64,000 bases of DNA from Rallus limicola (lineage: Eukaryota > Chordata > Aves > Gruiformes > Rallidae), in NCBI GenBank assembly GCA_022605955.1, contig JAKCOZ010000003.1:56172179-56236178 (forward strand), given 5' to 3'. The translations under genes were made by a program, and so were the position numbers. This document shows, in pieces, positions 49,435 to 58,288 of this stretch; position 1 is the stretch's first letter, and each line of letters begins with the position of its first letter. The notes under the pieces were generated by a model, which did not search any database, was not told the DNA's origin, and saw only the letters and a program-made list of their open reading frames with translations.

Positions 49435-50129
49435 GTTGGAGAGCAGCATAGATGAGAGGGACCTGGGGGTCTTGGTGGACAGCAAGATGACCACGATCCA
49501 GCACTGTGCCCTCATGGCCAAGCAGGCCAATGGCATCCTGGGGTGTATTAGAAGGTGTGTGGTTAGTAGGTCAAGAGAGGTCCTTCTCCCCTCTACTCTA
49601 CCCTGGTGAGACCACACCTGGAATATTGTGTCCAGTTCTGGGCCCCTCAGTTCAAGAAGGACACAGAACTCCTTGAAAGAGTCCAGCACAGGGCCACCAA
49701 GATGATGAAGGGTGTGGAACATCTTCCTTATGAGGAATGGCTGAGGGAGCTGGGTCTCTTTAGCTTGGAGAAGGAGTCTGAGGGGTGACCTAATTAATGT
49801 TTATAAATATGTCAAGGGTGAGAAACAGTAGGACAGAGCCAGGCTCTTCTCAGTGATGGCCAGTGATAGGACAAGGGGCAGTGGGTGCAAGCTGGAGCAC
49901 AGGAAGTTTCATGAATATAAGGAGAAACTTCTTCATTGTTAGGGTGACAGAGCATTGGGACAGGCTGCCCAGAGAGGTTGTGGAGTCTCCTTCTCTGGAG
50001 ACAGTCAAGACCCTCCTGGATGCTGTCCTGCCTGATTTAGTTAAGGTGATCCTGCTCTGGCATGGGGGTTAGACTAGGTGATCTTTTGAGGTCCCTTTCA
50101 ATTCCTGACATTCTGCAATTCTGTGATTT
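49435..50129 (+). mobile_element. CR1 LINE, 3' part after the LTR
   Basis: Continuation of 47370-48235, beginning with the right copy of GTTGG and then AGAGCAGCATAGATGAGAGG. It runs to the intact 3' end (GACATTCTGCAATTCTGTGATTTT). The ORF2 tail is readable in two frames: 49606-49788 ([20 protein letters not shown]) and 49863-50072 ([20 protein letters not shown], then PSLETVKTLLDAVLPDL), the latter holding the last conserved block of CR1 ORF2. A frameshift lies between them near 49780-49860. Confidence 0.93.
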
Positions 50130-50784
50130 TGATCTTGTCTATTCTTTTTCTTGCAAAAGATTAGAAATGACTGTTTGGTTGGAAAACACTATGCAAGCAC
50201 CTGAACACATCTTCTTTTTCCATCCCCTGGCAGTGCCATCCCAGAAATTTGGGCTGATGCTATTCTTGAACCAAAGGATGTGAGGCAGGGGATACTTCTG
50301 ATGAAAGAGTCTGTTCTCAGCAGCTGCTACTGCTGCATGCTTCTCTCAGGATCCTCTTTTGGCTATTCTTATCTGTCTCTGCCCCTTGTGGGAAAAGCTC
50401 CAGCTCATTTCTGCATCTAGTAACAACAGTCATGCTGCCAGCTTCTCCCTAACACTCTTTGAGGCAGTTCTTCATACAAGGAAGAAAGTGGAGTAGCTAT
50501 TGTGTGCGGAGGAGAGCTTGTCTAAGGCTGCTGCTAGAGGGATGATGAGGGTGATAGTGTCAAGAGTGTTCTTGAGACGCAAACTGAAAATCTATCTCTT
50601 AACCATCCTGAGTTTTTTCTCCATTTCCACCGTCTCCCATCTCATTTCCACATCTTGCTTCTTTTAGGTGTTATGGTATGAGAGTGGCATTTTTTCAATG
50701 CATATTTAGAGTTCTTAACTGGGTCTATAGGCCATGATGCAACAAAACCTTTGTTTCAGCAACGGAAGCCACTCTTTATGACAT
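50130..50784. other. Unique spacer between two CR1 elements
   Basis: About 650 bp with no recognisable gene or repeat. Open frames are under 80 codons. Confidence 0.55.
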
Positions 50785-51365
50785 TTGAAAAACCCCAGAG
50801 ATTGTAGTGGAGCATTCAAAATGACTAGAAAAAAGACAAAAATTACATCCATCTTCAGAAAAGGCCAGAAAGGGCACTATAATTGTCAGCTTTACCATAG
50901 GCCTGTGGAAAACTATAGAGTAAACCTTCATGGAAGCATGTACAGGTACATGGAGGGAAAGGTAATTAGTAACAGCAAGCAGAGATATACCATGGTCAGC
51001 TTACATGAATGTATATGCCTTTAGCAAAGAAACACTGGACAGCAGGGTTGCCATTTGGCTGGAATGTCACAGGCTGGAGGAGTGGGCTAGCAGAAATCTC
51101 ATGAAGTTCAATAAAGACAAATAACAAATTCAGGACCTGGTTCAGAATAACCCAGAACAGGCGAAGGACTGACCAGCTGGGGAGCTGCCCTGCGTGAAAA
51201 GTCTGGGCAGTCTCAGTGCACAAACTCAACAGGGCTCATGAAGGCACTCCTGAGGCAAGGAAAGCTAATAAAGTCCTGGGCTGCGTTAGCAAGAGTATTC
51301 AGCAGATTGAGGAGAGCATTTATCATCCTCCTCTACAAGACTTACTGGAGTTGCATTCATGTTTC
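50785..51365 (+). mobile_element. Old CR1 LINE, 5' part, split by a second CR1
   Basis: A highly diverged plus-strand CR1. Recognisable blocks are TACATCCATCTTCAGAAAAG, ACCATAGGCCTGTGGAAAAC, GGAGGAGTGGGCTAGCAGAA, AATCTCATGAAGTTCAATAA and ACAAGACTTACTGGAGTTGC. A large internal segment (most of the reverse transcriptase) is missing between about 51005 and 51030. The copy breaks after GGAGTTGCATTCATG and continues at 53746 with TTTGGTCCCCCAGTAC, which is the next CR1 block in order. Confidence 0.8.
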
Positions 51366-51920
51366 ATAGGCATATAGAATAATTTTAGTTGGAAAAGGTC
51401 TTTAAGACTACCAGGTCCAACTGCAAACCTAACACTGCCAAGTCCACTACCAAGTCAGGGCCCTAAGCATCACATCTACATGTCTTTTAAATACCTCCAG
51501 GGATGATGACTCAACTATTTAACTGGGCAGCCTGTTCCAATGCTTGACAACACTTTTGGTAAATTAATTGTTCCTAGCATCCAATCTCAACCTCCACTGG
51601 TACAACTTGAGGCCATTTCCTCTCATCCTGTCATATTACGTGGGAGAAGAGAACACTCACCTGGCTGCAACCTTCTTTCCAGTAGTTTTAGAGAGAAATC
51701 TGGACTCTACTCAGTCTCCTTTTCTCCAGGCCAAACAACCTCACTTCCCTCAACTGCCCTAGACCCTTCACCTGCTTTATTCTCCTTTTTCAGACATGCC
51801 TCATCACCTTTAAGTATTTTTTGTAGTGAGAGCCCGAAACAATACTCAAGAAGCAGCCAATACTCAAGAACCAATGCCAAATACAGGGGGATGATCACTG
51901 CCCTAGTCCTGCTGACCACA

Positions 51921-52271
51921 CTAGTTCTGACACAAGCCAGGATGCTCCTGGCTTTCTTGGCCACACTGCTGGCTCATCTTCACATGGCCAACACCCCCAG
52001 GTGCTTTTTCACCAGGCTGCATTCCAGCCATTCTTCCCCAAGCCCCTAGCATTGCCTGAGGTTGTTGTGATCCAAGTGCAGGACCCAGTACTGAGCCTTG
52101 TTGAGTCTCATACTGTTGGACTTGGCTCAACCTTGCACAGACCCTTTCTACCTCAAGCAGATCAACACCCCTCACACTTTGGTTTGTTCGACCTGCAAGC
52201 ATCCTGAGGGTGCACTCAATCTCCTTGTCCAGATCATTGATAAAGATGTTGAAGAGAACTGGCTCCAGCAC
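51921..52271 (-). pseudogene. CR1 reverse transcriptase remnant
   Basis: A 116-codon frame starts with LEPVLFNIFINDLDKEIECT, matching the segment after domain B of CR1 reverse transcriptase, and then runs out of the family pattern through indels. The motif C aspartates are not recognisable. On the opposite strand the same DNA has a 169-codon frame (51540-52049) that is only an antisense shadow. Confidence 0.75.
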
Positions 52272-52566
52272 TGAGCCCTGGGGAACACCTCTTGTGACTG
52301 GTCACCAACTCCATTTAACTCCATTCACCACAACTCTGTCGGCATGCACATCCAGACTTTTTTACCCAGCAAATACTATACCCATCCAAGCCATGAGCAG
52401 CCAGTTTCTCCAGCAGAATGTTGTGGGAAATGGTGTGAAAGCCTTTACAAAATTCCAGGTAAGACACCATCCACAGCCTTTTCCTGTCAGACCATCATCA
52501 AAGGAGACCAGGTTATTCAAGCAGGACCTACCCTTCACAGACCCATGCTGACTGGGCCTGATCTAC

Positions 52567-52641
52567 TGAGTGTCCTGTATATACCACGTGATGAGTGTCC
52601 TGTATATACCACGTGATGAGTGTCCTGTATATACCACGTGA
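52567..52641. repeat. 25-bp tandem triplication with CACGTG in each unit
   Basis: Three exact head-to-tail copies of a 25-bp unit (52567-52591, 52592-52616, 52617-52641), each containing TGTCCTGTATATACCACGTG. A decayed fourth piece (ATTATACCATGTGATGACAT) follows. In CR1 this place normally has a single GTCCTGTACGTGCC-like segment, so it is a local expansion within the element. Each unit holds the E-box palindrome CACGTG at a constant 25-bp step. Confidence 0.95.
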
Positions 52642-53091
52642 TGACATTATACCATGTGATGACATCCAAGATCTGATCCATAAACTTCTCTGGCACAAAG
52701 TCCAGAATGACAGGTCTGTAGTTCCCCAGATCCTCTTTCCAGCCCTTCCTGTAGATTTTCTCCCTGCACAAGTGTCCCTCACAACATCCTTGCAGCCCTC
52801 CTGAGTTGCCTGCCCTTTCTTCCAAAGGTCATAATTTCATTATTTTTTTTATTTATTTCCCCCCGAGTTCCAGCCAAAGCTCTCTGTTCAGCCAGCCTGG
52901 TCCTCTTCACTGATAGTTTGTCCTTTGGGACATGGGGATGGCTTGCTCCAGTGCCTTTAAGGTTTCCTTCTTGCAGAATGTCCAGCCTTCTGTGACCCCT
53001 TTTCCCTCAGGATTCCTTGCAAGGGACCCTGTCAACTAGGCCTCTAAACAGGACAAAGCCTGCCCTCTGGAAGTCCAAGGCAACACCTCTG

Positions 53092-53343
53092 CTAACTCCC
53101 TCTCTTCCACACACTCCAGGAAGCTCCTGGGCTATTTCTTCTCTGCTGAATTGTATTTCCAGCAAGCAAGGGGGTAAGTTGGAGACCCCCCAAAAGACTG
53201 AAGGCTAGCAATTTTGAGACTGCTCCCAGAATCTTACACAATATTTCTTCTACCCCTTCATCCTGGCTGGCTGGTGTATAACAGACTCCCACCTTGATAT
53301 TTGCCTTGTTTGCCTTTCCCAAGTCTTTCCCATAAACACTCAT
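53092..53343 (-). pseudogene. CR1 endonuclease domain remnant
   Basis: An 83-codon minus-strand frame resembles the C-terminal half of the CR1 apurinic-type endonuclease: VGVCYTPASQDEGVEEILCK, then a Leu-rich segment ending LLGGLQLTP and NTIQQRRNSPGASW. The family has a GDFN-type catalytic motif at the LLGGLQ position, so the Asp and Asn are gone. This is the only endonuclease sequence recognisable in the window. Confidence 0.75.
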
Positions 53344-53745
53344 CTGAGCTATTGATCATGCTACCTTTCAGGGGCAGGGAAGCTCTAATTCCTACATAAC
53401 TGTTCTCAGGCACCTTCATGTTTTCAAACACACCAGTAACTCTTGGGTCTTTGTGGCTGCATGGATCTCTATCCTCTACCTCTATTGAGATGGTGGAGAG
53501 AATGACCTTGTTAGCATACAGCCCTTCAAATATTGGCTCCCCCCAGGCTTATTCATAGTGAGTCTTTTTTATATCTTTTCCCCTTCAAATACAGTTTAAG
53601 GCTTTTTCATTGAACCCTGCAAATTCCTGTGCTAAGATCCTTTTCCCTCCTTTAAGACATGTATAACCAGTAGCCTTGATGTTGTACTGACCAAAAAATG
53701 ATCAAAACCCCCAGAATTCTGCCAGTGACATCAGGCTTTGAGCCG

Positions 53746-54226
53746 TATTTTGGTCCCCCAGTACATGAGAAATTGGAGGAAATGCAAATAAAGACTACAA
53801 AGATGGTTAAATGGCAGAAACATATAATGGATGAGGACAGGCTACAGAATCTGAGCTTGTTCACAGTGGAGAAAAGAAAGCTTGAGAGGATCTAACTGCT
53901 GGCTTCTGCTTCAGTCATAAGTTTCAGCAAAGACCAAGACAGACTCCTCTTTGAGGTACACAGCAGTAGAACAAGAGGTAATGGGCAGAAATAGCTGCAA
54001 AGGAAATTGTGACTAGGTATCAGGGAAAAAATACGTCAACCTTTAGCAGTAAGGGTGGTTAAGCACTGGATAGGTGCCCAAGTGACTGCAATCTCCATCC
54101 TTCCAGATTTCCAGAATACCCTTGGGACAAGGGCCTGACTAACATGATCCAATTTCAACATGATCAGGGGGCTAAATTAGATGGTTCCTTCAAACCTAAT
54201 TTTCCAGTTAATTCTATAGTTAAAAC
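53746..54226 (+). mobile_element. Old CR1 LINE, 3' part
   Basis: Resumes from 51365 with TTTGGTCCCCCAGTACATGA, then AAGACTACAAAGATGGTTAA and GGATGAGGACAGGCTACAGA, and ends near CAAACCTAATTTTCCAGTTA (about 54220). A frame of 65 codons (53698-53895) keeps IKTTKMVKWQKHIMDEDRLQ, the usual ORF2 tail, heavily changed. High divergence marks this as one of the oldest copies in the window. Confidence 0.8.
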
Positions 54227-56514
54227 TGATAGGGACATGTTCTTCTAAGCTCTTTTGCGCAGATCAGCTGCTCAATAGCCATGTTTTCTTAACAGCCCTG
54301 ATTTGGATTCAGCAACTCTTGCAAGTAAGAATTGTGTTAACCTGGATTTATACAACTGGACTTGGAAATTTTGGGTAGCTGCAGGAAGCTCACAGGAGTT
54401 GCTCTGTCTCCTGAAGATTTCAAAGCTGTTGCTCCTCTCAAATTCATGTAACACTTAGTAAAAGAGATATGCTCTTCAACATGAGGAGATTTCTATATCT
54501 GGCATGACAATCTTCAGAAAGCAAAGCAGTTTACAACTTTGCTCTTTGCAGAATTACATTCCTAAGACTTCTAATAGACGAAATAACTGGTAAAATTACC
54601 ATGAAAATGCAATAGAATTTGACTCATAGCAAACCTGCAATGATATTCTCTTGGAAACAATATTCTTCTTGCCATGTAAGATCATTTGCAGTTTACAGTC
54701 TGTTGGGAACCTCTACGGAGCAAAAGAAAAACACTGTTCTTCAGTACTTTGCTAGCAAAAACATCCGTAGGTACATTACCTAGCAGGAAACTTTTAAAAC
54801 ACTGTCAAGTGAATTACAATAAATGCCTTTGATCAATAAGAAAGTATGTACCTTAGGAAGTGCCTCAGGTTTCAACAGGAGTGTGCTAATTGCCCGAAGA
54901 AAAAACTAGATCCAATAAAGGAATTATATGCCTGGGTGATGTATTACCACTTCCCCTCCAGTTCAGTGACTCAGTGCACTCCCACACTCAAATGATAAAT
55001 GAAAATGGATATTCAGACAGGCCCTTCCTTCTGATCTTTGTGTCATCGCTGCAGATACTTCACTTGTTTTCTAGTTTGCCCTTCAGCTTCACCTTTCACT
55101 TGCTATCTTCAGCTACATCTCATGGGAATAGTTATGCCACAATCTATATATGTGCAAAGGACTTCTATCACCTGTGTCTTGCTTTTGGCAATGTGTGAGA
55201 TAGGTAAGTATCATCAGTGCAAAGCTTCTCCCTATATTTGCCTGAAGACACAAATAAATACTTCTAAAATCTTTATTGCTTTCGAAATTAAATAAATATG
55301 CCTAAAAAATCTGGCCCCTTGGCACTTCTGAAAATTTTAACAAACACATTGAATCACTTAAAAAGGTCATCCACCCTACACTTAATAATTTTGTAAATGT
55401 ATTACAAGTTGGCACATTGCTCATCCTTCTTGTTAGTCTGATATTCTGCCCTTTATAATGCTATGGTAACCAAACAGTTGCAAAATAGTTTGTTTCTTTC
55501 CAGGTACTCTATTTCATCCTTCACAATTGTTCTTCATTTGCTAGAATATGCAAATATTTAAATAATTTTAATAAAAATTTTAGAGACTGAACCTACACAA
55601 TGCACTAAAAATGTCTAAACAGAATAAACACGAGTATTTATTTATCATGTGTACTGGGCCTTGTGCTAGCCTTGAAGTTTCTCACAGCGCAGACTTGCCA
55701 ATATTTTTTCCTCCCTCTCAGACTCATCCCTGCAGAGTTTCCTATAGCAATAATAATAATGTTGACAATTTTAACTCGTAGATAAAAAGTTGTAAAGCTA
55801 TAGTCACATGAACACACAACACACAATGATGCATGGAGAACAAGGAGAGAGAAGGCCAAGCCTAGAAGGAAATAGGAAGGTTACTGTGAACTCCTGGGAA
55901 AGATGTCTGTGTGACTTTGAATTGTTAGGGCACAAAACCAAAACAAAACACCCAAAATATTCCTCATAGGTATTCCATTCTATACCATCTGGACTAATGG
56001 AACCACCACCATCATCATGTGTGTTTTTATTTTTAGGGACTTATGTGGATGTGCAAGAACCTGTGCAATAAGTGCAGGGCAGACCTTAGAAAGACTCTCA
56101 GGCTGACAGAAAGATTAAATGCCAAATGATAAGCGACAAACCACAACTGACAAGCACAGACATCCCTAACTGAATTCACCTTAACAAATTTATTATAGTA
56201 ACTGCTAAGATAATGAGAAGTACATAAGCTTTTCCCTAATAAATGTCTGGTACTGTTTTTGACTTTTAGGTAAAGAATTTAATATCAGTCTTAGCAGATC
56301 TGCTTGCAAATATGTTCTTCACTGTCTGACACCTGCAAGCAACAACTTAAATTCCCGTAAGTATAAGTTTCTAACATAGGTCATCCAGATTGCATCTCTC
56401 CATTGGTAGCATGTAGGAAACAAAGGTTACTACAGTCAGGTGCTACAGCAGCAGTGATCTCTTAGCACTCTCCTGCACAAGTGCCTGTGTTAGAGAGGCC
56501 AGTAACTGCTAAGC
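54227..56514. other. Unique AT-rich DNA, no gene seen
   Basis: No exon, RNA gene or mobile element recognised. A short AAT run occurs at about 55745-55760. The frame at 54890-55198 (102 codons) has no similarity I can name. Confidence 0.5.
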
Positions 56515-56715
56515 TGTTGTGGTTTTGCCCCAGTGGAAAGCTGAGTACCACACAAGGGCTTGCTCACTTTCCCATGGCAGGATGGGGGAGAGAATCATAA
56601 GGATGAAAGTGAGAAAGGTCATGGGCAAAGATACAGGCAGATTAATAGGAAAAGCAAAAGCTGCACTTACAAGTAAAGCAAGATAAGGCATTGGTTCACC
56701 ACTTCCCTGACCAAT
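56515..56715 (+). mobile_element. Avian ERV LTR (type 1, copy C), 5' part
   Basis: Plus-strand relative of copies A and B. It starts TGTTGTGGTTTTGCCCCAG and carries CTTGCTCACTTTCCCATGGC, GGATGGGGGAGAGAATCATA, TTAATAGGAAAAGCAAAAGC and TTGGTTCACCACTTCC. It is interrupted at about 56715 by a CR1 piece and resumes at about 56882. Confidence 0.85.
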
Positions 56716-56881
56716 CTAGTGGCTTTCTATGATGGGATGCCTGCATCAGTGGACACAGGAAAAGCAATGGATGTCATATATCTGGACTTCTGTAATGTCT
56801 CTGACACAGACCCTCACAACACCCTTCTCTCTAAGTTGGAGAGATATGGATTTGAGGAGTTAACTGTAATGTTGAATTTGG
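56716..56881 (+). mobile_element. Internal CR1 fragment replacing part of LTR copy C
   Basis: About 165 bp of CR1 ORF2 in plus orientation, encoding [20 protein letters not shown] then [13 protein letters not shown] and [13 protein letters not shown], which is the reverse transcriptase motif A region. Unlike every other CR1 here it has no CR1 3' end. It is flanked on both sides by LTR sequence, and some tens of bases of LTR that should lie between TTCACCACTTCC and CAGCATCACTTC are missing. This is not a normal insertion. Confidence 0.8.
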
Positions 56882-57196
56882 AACAGCATCACTTCAAACA
56901 TCCCTCTATTCCCCTTCTTCCTCTTCACCAAACCCCTGATATACTGAGCATGATGCATACAGTATGAGATTTCACCTTGACCAGTTGAGATCAGTTGTCC
57001 TTGCTGTGTCCAATCCTAACTCCTTGTGCTCCCCCAGCCTACTCACAGGTGGGATGGGGTGAGGGGCAGGCCTTGGCTCTGAGCACTGCTCAGAAGTACT
57101 GAAAAAACCTCTGTGTTATCAACACTGTTTCTAGCACCGCCCCATACCAGCTACTGTGAAGAAAAAACCCTCTAGCCCAGCCAAACCTAGCACACA
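56882..57196 (+). mobile_element. Avian ERV LTR (type 1, copy C), 3' part
   Basis: Resumes with CATCACTTCAAACATCCCTC and continues through GATATACTGAGCATGATGCA, CTAACTCCTTGTGCTCCCCC, CAGCCTACTCACAGGTGGGA, TGTGTTATCAACACTGTTTC and CCCCATACCAGCTACTGTGA to the end AGCCAAACCTAGCACACA. No primer-binding-site-like TGG follows the end, so no internal retroviral region adjoins it. No clear target duplication was found. Confidence 0.85.
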
Positions 57197-57205
57197 AACA
57201 AAAAT

Positions 57206-57256
57206 CTGACCATACATGGTCAGGATATGACCAAAAAGGACAATGTCCTGACCATG
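57206..57256. repeat. Cluster of inverted repeats next to LTR copy C
   Basis: CTGACCAT (57206-57213) and ATGGTCAG (57216-57223) form an 8-bp-arm palindrome. CATGGTCAGGA (57215-57225) also pairs perfectly with TCCTGACCATG (57246-57256), an 11-bp stem with a 20-nt loop. The middle unit can therefore pair with either flank. It starts 10 bp beyond the LTR end. Confidence 0.85.
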
Positions 57257-58254
57257 CAATAGGAGGCATATACCAGTCTGTATCATTCTTTGAAGCCATA
57301 TATGGTATCCTGGGATAGTATTACTATAATTTTCAGTTCAAAGTGCCTCAAGGAATGAAAATTATTTTGCAACTTGTCAAAGGTGGGTTTTCATAACAGA
57401 AACCTAGAAGCCAAGGGTATGTGCTGCATGCACAAGAGCACATGCGTATCTGAAGATGCAGGGACAGCATCAGAGGGCAACATAATTTATCTATTTCCAC
57501 ACTGCCTACTGAGCATAGTCTTGGTGCATGCTATCCCTTTAGCTGTGTGTAGACTGCTTGGCATATGCTAGTGGACAGACAGCATAGTCAAAGACTGGTT
57601 GGCACAGCCATAACTGCACTGCGTTGTTTGCTAACAAGTAAGCAGTGGTGACCATCCAGTGCTCAGTTTTTCTCCCTGAGAGTTTTATTAAGCAATATAA
57701 ATACAGACAATATCCATGTTGAAGCATCAAATCTAGCAGAACTCTCTTTATCTGCAAGGGAAGCTATTATTTCTTTAGTTATGGAGACATTCTGCCCCTG
57801 TAAAAAGGGCAATGTCCCAGATACCCTCTTGCCAAACTGCAACTCCAAGGCTGGGAAACAGCAGTAACCATGTGCAAAGTTCAGTACCTCGGCTTCTTTA
57901 AACCTTTGACTCATAGATTGGCAATTGCACAAAGTTACACTCCTCACTACTTATCAGAAGACAAATATCACTGCTTGTGATCTCTAAACATCAAAGATAT
58001 AACCGAGGGCTATGCAGTGTTAGTAATATGCCAGACTGCACACGTGCACCCTAAAAAGTTTTATCTGTAGGACAGCTTTATCATTTATGAGACTAATGGA
58101 TTGAAATTCAGTTACTTACCTCAGGTTACCTTAGTTGGATCACTTGCATGCCTATCAGCTTTTACTTTTTTGGAACATATTTCTTTAATTATATGTTCAT
58201 ATTGCGTGAAGTGGCTTATGCCCATATGACTCACCTAAAATAATACACGTACCT
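57257..58254. other. Unique DNA, no gene seen
   Basis: No exon, RNA gene or mobile element recognised. Open frames are under 95 codons and on both strands. Confidence 0.5.
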
Positions 58255-58288
58255 TGTCGTGGGTTTGGCTAGGATAGAGTTAATGTTC
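58255..58288 (-). mobile_element. 34-bp relic of a type 1 LTR end
   Basis: TGTCGTGGGTTTGGCTAGGA followed by TAGAGTTAATGTTC matches the terminal segment of the type 1 LTR (compare 8681-8715, GGAGTTAATTTTC), in the orientation of copies A and B. Nothing to its right continues the LTR. Either a near-complete deletion or a very short truncated piece. Confidence 0.6.

Larger units (their letters stand above)
51366..53745 (-). mobile_element. Long CR1 LINE inserted into an older CR1
   Basis: Minus-strand CR1 with its 3' end at the left (CATAGGCATATAGAATAATT, then TTAGTTGGAAAAGGTC). It is the longest copy here, about 2.38 kb. It runs back through the ORF2 tail, the reverse transcriptase (to about 52735), then directly into TTTCTCCCTGCACAAGTGTC, skipping several hundred bases of ORF2, and on into the endonuclease region. 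The right end (AAAACCCCCAGAATTCTGCC, GACATCAGGCTTTGAGCC) abuts the resumed old CR1 with no loss of host bases that I can see. A 25-bp tandem triplication lies inside it. Confidence 0.85.

Noticed and set aside
51540..52049. 169-codon plus-strand open frame, the longest in the window
   Set aside because: It is antisense to the CR1 at 51366-53745, whose coding strand is minus; a shadow frame.
52567..52641. CRISPR-like repeat array
   Set aside because: Units are head to tail with no spacers, in a LINE of a vertebrate genome; a simple tandem triplication.
57190..57260. Retroviral primer-binding site and internal region after LTR copy C
   Set aside because: No TGG-starting 18-mer follows the LTR end and no gag-like frame is present.
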